Assembly: GCF_026130045.1 (NCBI RefSeq)
Contig: NZ_JAIBNX010000029.1
Location: forward strand, 1 to 56,347
Direction of reading: 5' to 3'
Length of the DNA: 56,347 bases
Source of the DNA: Micromonospora sp. CPCC 205371
GTDB taxonomy: Bacteria; Actinomycetota; Actinomycetes; Mycobacteriales; Micromonosporaceae
The notes under the pieces were generated by a model that had not been told where the DNA came from, searched no databases, and worked only from the letters and a program-made list of their open reading frames with translations. Positions 43,920 through 56,347 of the stretch are shown here, one piece after another. The translations under genes and the position numbers were made by a program. The number at the start of each line of letters is the position of its first letter. Position 1 is the first letter of the stretch.

Positions 43920-44612
43920 ATGTCCTTCGCCCGCCTACTCTCCGCGCTCGTTGTCGTGACCGCCCTCGCGGGCGGATGCCAGTCGATGGACGACGCCGGG
44001 CAGGTGATCGACAGAGCCAGCCTGGTCAACGACCTCGCGAGCCGGCTGGATGGCTCCGGCGAGCTCACCTACTCCGCCGATTACCAGCTCACCGGCGGTC
44101 GCAGCGCGACCATCGCGCAGGCACAGGAGCCGCTGCGGTCGGCCTACGTGTACCCGAATGGGAAGGTCACCGTCACCGCGGAGGCCACCACCGAGTGTCA
44201 CACCGCCTCGGGTGCGACCAGGTGCACGCTGACCGCGCCGCCCACGCCGGCCAACAAGCCAGCGGTCACGCTCTTCGAAAACGCGGGCGCGCAGGGCCTC
44301 GTCGCGCCGACGGTGGTGGTCGGCCTGCTCACCGCCGCCGCGCTCGACACCGACGCGATCATCGAGCAGAGCGACACGACGGTCGCCGGTCGGCACGCGA
44401 CCTGCGTAAAGGTCGAGCGGGTACAGAACGCGGCCGCCTCGAAGTTCGACGCCTGCATCACCACCGAAGGGGTGCTCGGCAGCTTCGCGGGTGTTGTCAA
44501 CGGCTCAGCGGTCGACATCGCGCTGACCCGGTACCGTGACGCCGTGGACGCAGACGCCTTCGCCGTACCCACCGGCGCCACGATCGTCGACCAGCGCGCC
44601 GGCGCGAAGTGA
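43920..44612 (+). CDS. Secreted lipoprotein of unknown function
   Basis: A 230-residue precursor with a signal peptide and lipobox LAGGC (16-20), so the mature protein begins at C20 and is lipid-anchored outside. Four further cysteines occur in pairs (CHTASGATRC, and CVKVERV with FDACI), probably disulfides. The domain resembles LppX/LprG-like or similar actinobacterial lipoproteins in size only; I do not assign it. GGAGG lies ahead of ATG 43920. The gene overlaps nudC by GTGA. It is divergent from eno. Confidence 0.8.
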   Translation: MSFARLLSALVVVTALAGGCQSMDDAGQVIDRASLVNDLASRLDGSGELTYSADYQLTGGRSATIAQAQEPLRSAYVYPNGKVTVTAEATTECHTASGATRCTLTAPPTPANKPAVTLFENAGAQGLVAPTVVVGLLTAAALDTDAIIEQSDTTVAGRHATCVKVERVQNAAASKFDACITTEGVLGSFAGVVNGSAVDIALTRYRDAVDADAFAVPTGATIVDQRAGAK

Positions 44613-45412
44613 GCCCATCGTTCGTGCCGGGCGCCGCGGCTGACGCCCCGCCCGCGCCGGACGACATCTGCCTCGTCGTGGCCGGCCGCAAGCTGATGCG
44701 CATGCCCGACGGCGGCTTTCCCCGCGTCCGCGACCTGCCCGACGGCCTCGACTTCGTCGTCCTGGGCACGCTGGACGGCGTTGCGGTGTGGGCAGCGGCC
44801 AGCGAACGCGGCGACGTGGGCGAGTGGCGGAGCTGGCCGGCACTGGCCGGTGACCTAGGCGAGCCACTCGCTTCCCTAGCCGGCCGGGCGCTCCAGGTGA
44901 TCACGTGGCGGCGCACCCACCAGTACTGCGGCGCCTGCACCGCGCGGCTCGACGACGTGCCCGGCGAGCACGCCCGGCGGTGTCCCGAGTGCGAGCTGTA
45001 CGTGCCGATGCAGCTCTCACCCGCGGTGCTCGTCGCGATCCGGCGCGGCGACGAGCTGCTGCTGGTGCGGCACTCGTACGGGCCGACGGAGCTCTGGGCG
45101 CTGGTCGCCGGCTTCCTGGAGGCGGGCGAGTCGCTGGAGCAGGCGGTGCACCGGGAGGTGCGCGAGGAGGTCGGGCTGGAGCTCGGCGAGCTGACCTACT
45201 TCGGCAGCCAGCCGTGGGCGATGTCCGGACCGGGCGTGGTGCTCGCCGGGTTCACCGCCGAGTGCGCCGACCCCCGTGCCGAGCCGGTGATCGACGGGCG
45301 GGAGCTGACGCAGGCGCGGTGGTTCCCCCTGGACGCGCTGCCCGCGGAGCTGCCACCTCCGTACTCGATCTCCCGCTGGCTAATAGACGCCACTCTCAAG
45401 GAGCGTGCGTAG
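44609..45412 (+). CDS. nudC: NAD+ diphosphatase (NudC-type Nudix hydrolase)
   Basis: A 267-residue protein: an N-terminal regulatory domain, a zinc ribbon (CGACTARL and CPECELY, four cysteines) and a Nudix domain with the full box GFLEAGESLEQAVHREVREE (region about 169-188) plus VGLE. The family cleaves NAD(H), and some members decap NAD-RNA. The SQPW motif is present (about 203-206), but the usual PFPxS that follows in NADH pyrophosphatases is replaced by AMSGPG, so substrate preference may differ. GTG 44609 overlaps the lipoprotein stop. The 3' end overlaps the convergent DUF885 gene by 33 nt. Confidence 0.82.
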   Translation: MSPSFVPGAAADAPPAPDDICLVVAGRKLMRMPDGGFPRVRDLPDGLDFVVLGTLDGVAVWAAASERGDVGEWRSWPALAGDLGEPLASLAGRALQVITWRRTHQYCGACTARLDDVPGEHARRCPECELYVPMQLSPAVLVAIRRGDELLLVRHSYGPTELWALVAGFLEAGESLEQAVHREVREEVGLELGELTYFGSQPWAMSGPGVVLAGFTAECADPRAEPVIDGRELTQARWFPLDALPAELPPPYSISRWLIDATLKERA

Positions 45413-46999
45413 GTGGCGTGGGGGCGGGGAGCCGTGCGCGAGCATCGCGTCGTGCCACTGCCGAAGTGACGTGCCGGCGGGCCGGGCGGCCGCGATCTCC
45501 GCGACCTCGGTGTAGCCCACGAAGTACGTGGAGAGCTGGGTCGATGTGAGCAGCGCCCGGCGCCATTTGCCGGCCGCCTCGCCCTCCTCCTGGAAGCCCT
45601 TGCCGGTCATCAGCGCCATCGCGTCCGCCTCGGCCAGCCCCTCGCAGTGGACGAGCTGGTCGAGTATCGCGTTGATGGTCATCCGGAGCTGCATCTTGAG
45701 CTGCTGCAGCTTGATTGGCAGACCGCCGAACCCGAGCGAGGTCATCAGCTCCTCGGTGTAGACCGCCCAGCCCTCGACGAACGGCCCGGAGTGGCCGAGC
45801 GCCCGCACCCGGGTGGAGCCCCGGTACCGGCGGGAGTGGGCGAGCTGCAGGAAGTGGCCCGGCATGGCCTCATGCACCGTCAGGTTGCGGATCATGTGAT
45901 CGTTGTACTCGCGGTAGAACGACTCCACGCGCTCCGCTGGCCAGTCCGCCGGGGCGGGCGCGATGCAGTAGAACGTCGGCACGTCCGCGGTCTCCAGCGG
46001 GCCGGGCGGGTCGCAGTACGCCACCGCCACCCCGCGCGCGAACTCGGGCATCTCCGTGATCTCGCATGGGTCGTCGACGAGCGTGGCGAGATCGTGCTCG
46101 CGGACGAACTCGGTCGCCTCGCCGAGCGTGACCTTGGCGAGGTCGACGATCGTGGCGTCGTCGGGGTGCTCGGCGCTGAGGATGCCGAGTGCCTGGCGCA
46201 CCGTCTCGTCTGTCGCCGGGCCACCGACCAGCGCGACGGCCGCTTCCCTGATCTCCTCGGTGATCCGGGCCAGGTTGGTCTCGGCGCGGGCGAGCACCTG
46301 CGCGGCGGGCAGCTCGGTGTCGAGCGTGTGCCACAGCCGGGCCTCCCACAGTCGCCGGCCGAGCCGAGGCTCCCGGTCAGCCGTGTCGACCCTGGAGCGC
46401 AGCCAGCCCGCGAACTCGTGCAGCGCGCTCACGGCCGCCTCGGCGAGCGGCGCGACGGATTTCTCCCGCCCGGGGGCCTCCGCGAGCAGGCCGGGCAGCT
46501 CGTCCCGTACCAGCGCGGCGGCGCCCGCAAACTGGCCGGCGGCGGTCTCCAGGTGTATCCGCGGGCAGTCGCGCAGCACCGAACGGGCGGTGGCGAGCGC
46601 GTCGGGCACCGCGGTGAGCCGCCCTTCCAGGCTGGCCAGCCGCTCCTCGGCGGGCGCGAACGGCCGGGCGATCAGCGCGTACAGCAGCGGGCCCGGGTTG
46701 TGGGCCAGTGGATCCCACTCGTGCGACCGGACCTCGGTGGCTTCGAAGAGACCGCGCTCGACCATGGCGGTCAGCATCGCGTGGTCGACCTGGTCCTGCG
46801 GTGCGAGCGTGTCGGCGTCGACCTCGGCCAGGGCATTGCCGGCGTCGCGCAGCATCGCAACCTCGGCCGCCACGCCACCGGCGGACAGGTCGGGCAGCTT
46901 GTGGTCGAAGCGGTGGTCGCCCGCGTACGAGGCGAGCAGCGGGGAGCTTTCCAGGATCGCGTCGGCGATGCGCTCAGCGACCGGTACGAACTGCGCCAT
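45380..46999 (-). CDS. DUF885 family metallopeptidase-like protein
   Basis: A 539-residue cytoplasmic-looking protein, typical in length for DUF885. The hallmark is the zinc-type motif VHEAMPGHFLQLAHSRRYRG (about 380-399), with EGWAVYTEELM further on. C-terminal SYFVGYTEVAEI is also typical. Members are thought to be carboxypeptidase- or oligopeptidase-like metalloenzymes; activity is proven for few. ATG 46999 lacks a ribosome site and has a TAACTT -10 box six bases upstream, so it is probably leaderless. It is divergent from the EamA-like transporter and overlaps nudC tail to tail. Confidence 0.88.
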   Translation of the reverse strand: MAQFVPVAERIADAILESSPLLASYAGDHRFDHKLPDLSAGGVAAEVAMLRDAGNALAEVDADTLAPQDQVDHAMLTAMVERGLFEATEVRSHEWDPLAHNPGPLLYALIARPFAPAEERLASLEGRLTAVPDALATARSVLRDCPRIHLETAAGQFAGAAALVRDELPGLLAEAPGREKSVAPLAEAAVSALHEFAGWLRSRVDTADREPRLGRRLWEARLWHTLDTELPAAQVLARAETNLARITEEIREAAVALVGGPATDETVRQALGILSAEHPDDATIVDLAKVTLGEATEFVREHDLATLVDDPCEITEMPEFARGVAVAYCDPPGPLETADVPTFYCIAPAPADWPAERVESFYREYNDHMIRNLTVHEAMPGHFLQLAHSRRYRGSTRVRALGHSGPFVEGWAVYTEELMTSLGFGGLPIKLQQLKMQLRMTINAILDQLVHCEGLAEADAMALMTGKGFQEEGEAAGKWRRALLTSTQLSTYFVGYTEVAEIAAARPAGTSLRQWHDAMLAHGSPPPRHLRTLLESGVY

Positions 47000-47005
47000 G
47001 CAAAG

Positions 47006-47011
47006 AAGTTA
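47006..47011 (-). promoter_or_regulatory. Probable -10 box, leaderless start of the DUF885 gene
   Basis: On the minus strand TAACTT ends six bases before the ATG at 46999. Confidence 0.45.
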
Positions 47012-47077
47012 CCGCCCCCGGTTTTGGACCACTCCGATCGCGCCTTGATGGCCCTGTCCATGGGACCAAAGCGGCCA

Positions 47078-47083
47078 TAGCGT
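47078..47083 (+). promoter_or_regulatory. Probable -10 box, leaderless start of the EamA-like gene
   Basis: TAGCGT ends seven bases before ATG 47091, with no ribosome site. A small GTCC-ATG-GGAC palindrome (about 47056-47066) lies just upstream, in the 91-nt divergent region. Confidence 0.4.
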
Positions 47084-47090
47084 CGACCGC

Positions 47091-48077
47091 ATGCGACTCG
47101 GTGCCCTGCTCTGCGTTTTCGGGATGGCGATCGTCGGCAGCGCCGTCTCCCTGAGCCAGTTGATCGTCGACTATCCGAACCTGACCGGCCAGGCCGCCCG
47201 GTACGCGGTGGCGGCCGCGATCCTCTTCGCGCTGGTCCGGGGCCCCCGAGTCGTACCCAACCGGCGTGAGCTGGGCATCCTCGCCCTGCTCGCGGCCACC
47301 GGCCTGGCGGCGTTCAACGCCCTCATCCTCATCGCGCTGCCGCACGCCGACGCGGCCGTCGTCGGCACCGTCATCGGCGCCGCCCCGCTCGGCATCGCCC
47401 TGCTGGCGCCGCTGATGCGCGGCGGCCGCCCGGCGGGACGGATCGTGGTCGCGGCGGCCGTGGTCGTGGCGGGCACCGCGCTGGTACAGGGCACCGGACG
47501 CGCCGACATGATCGGGCTGCTCGCCTCGCTGGGCGCCCTGGCTGGCGAGATCCTCTTCTCGGTGCTCGCCGCAGCCGTCCTGCCCCGCCTCGGCGCGGTA
47601 CGCGTGGCGGGCTACAGCTGCGCGCTCGCCGTACCGCTGCTGCTGCTAGTCGCCGTACCAGCCGGCGAGATCGCCCGGTGGCGGATGCCCACGGGCACCG
47701 AAGCGGCGACGCTGGCGTACCTGGCCGTGGGAATGACCGTGGTGGCGTTCGTGGCGTGGTTCACCGGGTTGCAACGGCTCGGCGTCGAGCGGGCCGGGAT
47801 GATCGTCGGCGTGATGCCGATCGCGACCCTCGTGACCGCCGCGATCCAGGCAGGGCGGCTGCCCGAGGCCGGTCAAGCTCTCGGCGTGCTCGTCGTGGCC
47901 ATAGGGCTGGGCGTCGGCCTGACCGGTCAGGTCTCGGCGGCTCGCACCGAGTCCGCGTACGCCAAGGCTGCCCGGCGCAACGCCGCCTCGGAGTCGAGCC
48001 CTCGGGAACGCGCCTCCGCGACGATGGCGAGCAGCACGGCACCCAACTCCGCCTCACTCTCCATCGTGGACGGCTGA
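47091..48077 (+). CDS. EamA/DMT-family transporter with antisense-derived tail
   Basis: A 328-residue protein. About 280 residues form ten hydrophobic helices in two EamA repeats, the usual drug/metabolite transporter build, with a GLTGQVS end to the last helix (about 280). The remaining roughly 45 residues are Ala/Ser/Arg/Glu-rich, unlike the family, and correspond to antisense of the mazG 3' end, so the normal stop appears displaced by about 140 nt. Substrate unknown. It is probably leaderless at ATG 47091. Confidence 0.8.
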   Translation: MRLGALLCVFGMAIVGSAVSLSQLIVDYPNLTGQAARYAVAAAILFALVRGPRVVPNRRELGILALLAATGLAAFNALILIALPHADAAVVGTVIGAAPLGIALLAPLMRGGRPAGRIVVAAAVVVAGTALVQGTGRADMIGLLASLGALAGEILFSVLAAAVLPRLGAVRVAGYSCALAVPLLLLVAVPAGEIARWRMPTGTEAATLAYLAVGMTVVAFVAWFTGLQRLGVERAGMIVGVMPIATLVTAAIQAGRLPEAGQALGVLVVAIGLGVGLTGQVSAARTESAYAKAARRNAASESSPRERASATMASSTAPNSASLSIVDG

Positions 48078-48886
48078 GCCGGCACCGGCACGTCGAGCCC
48101 CGCGCGTTCCACCCGCTCGAGCATCTTCGCGGCGAGCGCCAACGCCGGCTGGGCCATCGCGATGCCGTCCATCGTGGACCCTCGTGACTTCTCGGCCTGC
48201 TTGATCCGGTCCCAGTTCAGGGTGATCTCGTCGATGCCGGACACCGTTACGCCCGAGAACACGTGCGGGTTGCGCCGCACCAGCTTGTCGACCAGGTCAC
48301 CGGCGACGTCGTCGACCGTCCACCGCTCACCGTCCGGCAGTTCCTCGGCCAGCCGGGCGTGCAGCACCACCTGGAGCAGCACGTCGCCCAGCTCCTCACG
48401 CAGCGCCGCCAGGTCACCGGCCTCGATGGCGTCGTACGCCTCGTAGGCCTCCTCCAGCATGAACTGGGCCAGCGTCGCATGCGTCTGCTGCCGCTTCCAC
48501 GGGTCGCCGCCCGGCGACAGCAGCCGGTCCATCGCGCTCACCGCGTCGAGCAGCCGCGCGCCGGGTGGGTCCCAGGAGCCATACATCAGCTCCAGCTCGG
48601 CCAGCCCTGGCTCGCGCGCGATCCGCATGCCCAGGGTGCGGGCCAGCTCCTGGTCGCCGGCCGGGCCGGCCAGCCAGACCGCGGTGCCGCGCTCGCGGGC
48701 CGCAGCCAGCAACGCGTCGACACCACCGATGGAGACCTCGACGCCCGCGGTGCGCACGGCCGCCACCTGCTCGCTCTCCACGGCCGCGAAGACCGGATTT
48801 TCGCGTACCAGGTCCCAGGCGGCCGCCGTCAACAGCCCGGCCGGGAGACGGGGTGACGTGACGAGCAGTACGACCCGAGTGGGCAC
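47927..48886 (-). CDS. mazG: Nucleoside triphosphate pyrophosphohydrolase MazG
   Basis: A 319-residue protein. An N-terminal region of about 110 residues resembles the uroporphyrin methylase-like extension of actinobacterial MazG. The MazG domain follows: EEAYEAYDAIEAGDLAALRE (region about 145-164), then ELGDVLLQVVLHARLA, giving the EExxE and ExxD magnesium-binding pattern. It hydrolyses NTPs or dNTPs to monophosphates, limiting damaged nucleotides and ppGpp effects. The GTG start has GGAG 11 nt upstream. It lies 16 nt beyond the SurA-like lipoprotein gene. Its 3' end overlaps the EamA gene by 151 nt. Confidence 0.9.
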   Translation of the reverse strand: MPTRVVLLVTSPRLPAGLLTAAAWDLVRENPVFAAVESEQVAAVRTAGVEVSIGGVDALLAAARERGTAVWLAGPAGDQELARTLGMRIAREPGLAELELMYGSWDPPGARLLDAVSAMDRLLSPGGDPWKRQQTHATLAQFMLEEAYEAYDAIEAGDLAALREELGDVLLQVVLHARLAEELPDGERWTVDDVAGDLVDKLVRRNPHVFSGVTVSGIDEITLNWDRIKQAEKSRGSTMDGIAMAQPALALAAKMLERVERAGLDVPVPAQPSTMESEAELGAVLLAIVAEARSRGLDSEAALRRAALAYADSVRAAET

Positions 48887-48902
48887 GGTGAATCCGACTC
48901 CG

Positions 48903-49613
48903 CTAAAGAGAAACGTCGGTCACCATGTCCGACGAGACGTAGGGCAGCGTGTAGAAGACCGGGCCCTGCTGGGTGTTGACGGCGAGCGGGGCACCGAGCG
49001 GCTGGTACTTCGGGTTGATCTCGGCGTCGACCTTTTCGACCTCGGCACCCAGCGAGGTGCTCACGAGCGTGGCGGCCTCCGCGAAGATCGCCGCACCAAA
49101 CGCCTCGCGCACCTGCGTGACGTTCATGCCGGGCTGGATCGCGTTGGCGCGCACTAGCGCCTGGTAGACCTGCATGATCCCCGCGTCGGTCAGGCCGACG
49201 CGCGGGGTGTGCTCCACGATCGTGTTCTGCACGTCGAGCCAGGCGGCCCAGAGCTTGACGTACTCGCTCTCCGCCGGGGCGCCGAGCGAGGAGGCGATCT
49301 CCTCCGGTTTGGTGGCCTGCTCCGGGGCGGGGAACTTCTTCTCCTCGACGATCCGCCGGCCCAGCTCCAGGCTCACCAGCAGGTCGACGATCTTCTGGCG
49401 GCTGACCGCCGGAGCGGCGGCCGGGCTCGCGGACGGTGTCGGCTCTCCCGTGCTCGCCGATTGCGCGCCCTCATAGATCTCGGTCACCTGGTCGTCGGTG
49501 AACGAGGTCCCGCCAACGATCGCCGCTTTGCCGCTCTCCACCTGGCACCCGGTGAGAGCACCGAGGCCGAGGCACGCGACGACGACGATGGATGCCAACC
49601 GACGAGCACGCAT
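48903..49613 (-). CDS. SurA N-terminal-domain-like lipoprotein
   Basis: A 236-residue precursor with signal peptide and lipobox LTGC (about 20-23). The mature part begins QVESGKAAIVGGTSFTDDQV, which resembles the N-terminal segment of SurA/PrsA-type chaperones, but there is no peptidyl-prolyl isomerase domain. A Pro/Ser/Ala linker (about 57-70) is followed by a helical region. It probably helps fold or stabilise exported proteins; that is inference. In mycobacteria a lipoprotein gene also lies between mazG and eno. ATG 49613 is preferred over GTG 49622, with a GAGAG sequence 8 nt upstream. Confidence 0.8.
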   Translation of the reverse strand: MRARRLASIVVVACLGLGALTGCQVESGKAAIVGGTSFTDDQVTEIYEGAQSASTGEPTPSASPAAAPAVSRQKIVDLLVSLELGRRIVEEKKFPAPEQATKPEEIASSLGAPAESEYVKLWAAWLDVQNTIVEHTPRVGLTDAGIMQVYQALVRANAIQPGMNVTQVREAFGAAIFAEAATLVSTSLGAEVEKVDAEINPKYQPLGAPLAVNTQQGPVFYTLPYVSSDMVTDVSL

Positions 49614-49626
49614 GGCGGCCACTCTC

Positions 49627-53244
<3,618 letters not shown>

Positions 53245-53438
53245 GGGTTACCCCTTTTGGGCGCACGTCGAGGCCCCCGCGCCCAGCCAGGGCGGGGGGT
53301 TGCCTTCCCAGCCTATCCCGCCGGCCTTAGCACCGGCCTTTGAGACATGACTCACGAGTTCGACCTGCACGCAACGTGGCCTCGGTAACATCCAAGGGTG
53401 TCGGACAGCGCCGTCCTTCGTACTCGCGTAAGGAGCGC

Positions 53439-56228
53439 ATGGTGACCGACAAGACCGACCACGACGGTCCCGATGCGGCTCTTCGCGCCGACATCCGCCG
53501 GCTCGGCACGCTTCTAGGCCAGACCCTCGCCCGCCAGGAAGGCCCGCCGCTCCTCGACTTGGTCGAGGAGATCCGCGCGCTCGTACGCACGGACGCGGAA
53601 GGTGCTGCCGACCGGCTCTCGGCGATGGACATCACCACGGGCACCAAGCTGGCCCGCGCCTTCTCCACGTACTTCCACCTCGCCAACATCACCGAGCAGG
53701 TGCACCGCGCCCGAGAGCTGCGCCGCCAGCGCGCCAGCCAGGGCGGCTGGTTGGACCAGGCGGCCAAACTGATCGCCGAGCGCGGCGTGCCCGCCGACGA
53801 GATCGCCGCCGCCGCGCGCCGGCTCGCGGTCCGGCCCGTCTTCACCGCGCACCCGACCGAGGCGGCCCGCCGCTCGATCCTCTCGAAGCTGCGCGCGGTC
53901 GCCGACGAGCTCGACGCCGAGACCGCGGCCGCGATCCTGTACGGGGCCAGCGAGTCCCCACAGACCGAGCGGCGTCTCGCCGAGCTGATCGACCTGCTGT
54001 GGCAGACCGACGAGCTGCGCCTCGACCGGCCGGACCCCACCGACGAGGCCCGCAACGCGGTTTACTACCTGCGCGACCTGTATGGCGACGCGGCACCGCA
54101 GGTGCTCGACGACCTCGCCGACACGCTGCGCACCCTCGGTGTGGAGACCGCACCGACGGCCCGCCCGATGACCTTCGGCACCTGGATCGGTGGCGACCGC
54201 GACGGCAACCCGTTCGTCACGGCCCGGGTCACGCGAGACGTCCTCATGATCCAGCACGAGCACGGCATCCAGGCCACCGAGGCGGCGATGGACTCGCTGA
54301 TCAACGAGATCTCGGTGTCCCGGCGGCTGCGCGGGGTATCGCTCGACCTATCGGCCAGCCTCGCCAAGGATCTCGACGCGCTGCCCGAGGTGCCGAAGCG
54401 GTTCCGCCGCACCAACGCCGAAGAGCCGTACCGCCTCAAGGCCCGCTGCATCAAGGCCAAGCTCGCCAACACCCGGCTCCGGCTGCGCCAGGGCACCGCG
54501 CACGAGCCCGGGCGCGACTACCGCGGCTCCGACGAGCTGCTCGCCGACCTCGAGCTGATGCGCGCCTCGCTCGCCCGCAACTCCGGCCAGCTCACCGCCG
54601 TGGGCCGGCTGGCTTCGGCGATCCGCACGGTCGCCTGCTTCGGCATGCACCTGGCCACGATGGACGTCCGCGAGCACGCCGAGGCGCACCACACGGTCCT
54701 CGGCGAGATGTACGCGCGCATCGGCGAAGTCGCCGACTACGCCAGCCTCAGCCGCGCCGAGCGCACCAAGCTGCTGAGCGACGAGCTGACCGGCCGGCGG
54801 CCGCTGTCCAGCCCCGACACGCCACTCACCGACGCCGCCCGGCGCACCTTCGACGTGTTCGGCACCATCCGCGAGGCGCAAGAACGATTCGGCCCCGAGG
54901 TCGTCGAGTCCTACATCATCTCGATGACGCTCGGCGTCGACGACGTGCTGGCGGCAGCTGTACTGGCACGCGAGGCCGGTCTGATCGACGTGCACGGGCA
55001 CCGCGCACGCATCGGATTCGTGCCGCTCCTGGAGACCCCCGCCGAGCTCGACGCCGGTGGCGAACTGCTCGACGAGATGCTGTCCCTGCCGGCGTACCGG
55101 GCGATCGTGGCCGCCCGCGGCGACGTGCAGGAAGTGATGCTCGGGTACTCCGACTCCAACAAGGAAGCCGGCATCACCACGTCGCAGTGGTCGATCCACC
55201 GGGCCCAGCGGTCGCTGCGTGACGCGGCCGCCCGGCACGGGGTGCGGCTGCGACTGTTCCACGGGCGCGGCGGCACCGTCGGCCGCGGCGGCGGCCCGAC
55301 GCACGAGGCGATCCTCGCCCAGCCGTACAACACGCTCGACGGTGCCATCAAGGTCACCGAGCAGGGCGAGGTCATCTCCGACAAGTACACGCTGCCGGCG
55401 CTCGCCCGGGAAAACTTGGAGCTGACCGTGGCGGCCGTGCTACAGGCAACCCTGCTGCACACGAGGTCACGAGTCTCCACCGACTCGCTCGCGCGCTGGG
55501 ACTCCACGATGGACACCACCTCGGCGGCCGCCTACCGGGCATACCGGGAGCTGATCGAAGACCCGCAACTCCCCACGTACTTCTGGGCGTCCACGCCGAC
55601 CGAGCTGCTCGGCGCGCTCAACATCGGCTCCCGGCCGGCCAAGCGCCCCAACACCGGTGCCGGGCTCGGCGGCCTGCGGGCCATCCCGTGGGTGTTCGGC
55701 TGGACCCAGTCGCGGCAGATCGTGCCCGGCTGGTACGGCGTCGGCAGCGGCCTCGCCGCCGCTCGGGAAGCCGGCCTGTCCGACGTACTGGCGGAGATGC
55801 ACTCCAACTGGCAGTTCTTCCGCACATTCCTGTCCAATGTGGAGATGATGCTCTTCAAGACCGACCTGAGCATCGCCCGCCGGTACGTGGAGACCCTCGT
55901 CACCGAGGAGTTGCGGGGGATCTTCGACAAGATCGAGGCGGAGTACGCGTTGACGGTCCGCGAGGTGCTGGCGATCACCGGAGAATCCGAGTTGCTCGAC
56001 GCGCAGCCGGTACTGCGCCGCACACTGGCCGTCCGCGACACCTACCTGGAGCCGCTGCACCATCTGCAGGTGGCACTTCTCCGGCAGTACCGCGACTCGG
56101 GCGCCGCGAGCCGCGCGGTCGCGACAGCCCCAGGCGCCCGGCGCGCCCCCGGTGACGGCACCGCGGTGGAGCGCGCCTTGCTGACCACGGTCAACGGCAT
56201 CGCGGCCGGCATGCGCAACACCGGCTAA
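53439..56228 (+). CDS. ppc: Phosphoenolpyruvate carboxylase
   Basis: A 929-residue enzyme that carboxylates PEP to oxaloacetate. It would replenish the TCA cycle that the citrate synthase in this window feeds. Catalytic motifs: [12 protein letters not shown] with the active-site histidine, [24 protein letters not shown], the [16 protein letters not shown] loop, [26 protein letters not shown] and the conserved C-terminal RNTG that contributes to the active and inhibitor sites. AAGGAG precedes ATG 53439 closely; GTG 53442 has better spacing and may be used. A TAACAT box near 53385 could be its -10 element. Confidence 0.96.
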   Translation: MVTDKTDHDGPDAALRADIRRLGTLLGQTLARQEGPPLLDLVEEIRALVRTDAEGAADRLSAMDITTGTKLARAFSTYFHLANITEQVHRARELRRQRASQGGWLDQAAKLIAERGVPADEIAAAARRLAVRPVFTAHPTEAARRSILSKLRAVADELDAETAAAILYGASESPQTERRLAELIDLLWQTDELRLDRPDPTDEARNAVYYLRDLYGDAAPQVLDDLADTLRTLGVETAPTARPMTFGTWIGGDRDGNPFVTARVTRDVLMIQHEHGIQATEAAMDSLINEISVSRRLRGVSLDLSASLAKDLDALPEVPKRFRRTNAEEPYRLKARCIKAKLANTRLRLRQGTAHEPGRDYRGSDELLADLELMRASLARNSGQLTAVGRLASAIRTVACFGMHLATMDVREHAEAHHTVLGEMYARIGEVADYASLSRAERTKLLSDELTGRRPLSSPDTPLTDAARRTFDVFGTIREAQERFGPEVVESYIISMTLGVDDVLAAAVLAREAGLIDVHGHRARIGFVPLLETPAELDAGGELLDEMLSLPAYRAIVAARGDVQEVMLGYSDSNKEAGITTSQWSIHRAQRSLRDAAARHGVRLRLFHGRGGTVGRGGGPTHEAILAQPYNTLDGAIKVTEQGEVISDKYTLPALARENLELTVAAVLQATLLHTRSRVSTDSLARWDSTMDTTSAAAYRAYRELIEDPQLPTYFWASTPTELLGALNIGSRPAKRPNTGAGLGGLRAIPWVFGWTQSRQIVPGWYGVGSGLAAAREAGLSDVLAEMHSNWQFFRTFLSNVEMMLFKTDLSIARRYVETLVTEELRGIFDKIEAEYALTVREVLAITGESELLDAQPVLRRTLAVRDTYLEPLHHLQVALLRQYRDSGAASRAVATAPGARRAPGDGTAVERALLTTVNGIAAGMRNTG

Positions 56229-56272
56229 CCCCCGCGCTCTGGCACCGCCCGTCACGCCTCTCCGCCCCGCCG

Positions 56273-56347
56273 CCCGTCGCGCGGCCCACCGCGCGGCCCG
56301 TCGCGCGGCCCGTCGCGCGGCCCGTCGCGCGGCTCGTCGCGCGGCCC
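56273..56347. repeat. 12-bp tandem repeat at the right edge
   Basis: Six near-identical units of CCCGTCGCGCGG (one CCCACCGCGCGG, one CTCGTCGCGCGG) start 45 nt after the ppc stop and run off the window. As at 22282-22429 the unit length is a multiple of three. The array's full size is unknown. Confidence 0.92.

Overview
The window is about 56 kb of very GC-rich DNA from a filamentous, high-GC actinobacterium. Micromonosporaceae is the best guess. The indications are strong G/C bias at third codon positions, frequent GTG starts, several apparently leaderless promoters, an actinobacterial SepH cell-division protein, DUF3027, DUF2530 and DUF501 proteins, an AftA-like arabinosyltransferase and a futalosine-pathway enzyme (MqnB). 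It reads as core chromosome. I see no phage, plasmid, integrase, IS transposase, CRISPR array or biosynthetic gene cluster. The genus cannot be fixed from sequence alone.

Layout. 1-342: copy 1 of an interspersed palindromic repeat, then non-coding DNA. 343-4619: small PspC protein, AftA-like membrane glycosyltransferase, GT2 glycosyltransferase, DUF4230 protein. 4697-9750: acyl-CoA dehydrogenase, small ParB-like protein, nitroreductase, aldose 1-epimerase, MFS transporter, PdxH. 9899-13360: citrate synthase, SerC, SepH. 13403-19185: aldo/keto reductase, ThpR, a small membrane protein, a MarR-MFS drug-efflux-type pair with a clear operator, purine permease, DUF2530. 19186-22242: DUF3027, MFS, MqnB. 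22243-22617: tandem 15-bp repeats and palindromic repeat copy 2. 22618-29000: cystathionine beta-synthase, YkvA-like protein, two tandem SGNH hydrolases, thiolase overlapping a convergent small gene, Bax1-I protein, tRNA-Leu(UAA). 29082-38774: GT-C-like membrane protein, type II NADH dehydrogenase, a five-gene MoxR/DUF58/DUF4129 operon with overlapping starts and stops, UdgB, dienelactone hydrolase, LppU-like protein. 38918-39968: one small gene, then a 0.6-kb gap with repeat copies 3 and 4 in inverted orientation around a central imperfect palindrome. 39969-53244: Ppx/GppA, ArgA-type acetyltransferase, DUF501, FtsB, enolase, lipoprotein, NudC, DUF885, EamA transporter, MazG, SurA-like lipoprotein, Mfd. 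This is the actinobacterial mfd-mazG-lipoprotein-eno-ftsB-DUF501-ppx block, known from mycobacteria, with several genes inserted. 53439-56228: PEP carboxylase. The right edge is a 12-bp tandem repeat.

Themes. Central metabolism (citrate synthase, enolase, PEP carboxylase, SerC, CBS, thiolase) sits beside envelope and division functions (AftA-like, GT2, SepH, FtsB, MoxR operon). The most unusual content lies in the non-coding DNA and at convergent gene ends. There is a four-copy family of about 80-85 bp palindromic elements with compensatory stem changes, and two of its copies frame a palindrome. There is a second, 62-bp repeat pair. An 11-bp palindrome (TCCACAGTGGA) recurs. Convergent gene pairs read through each other's 3' ends, most strikingly the thiolase.
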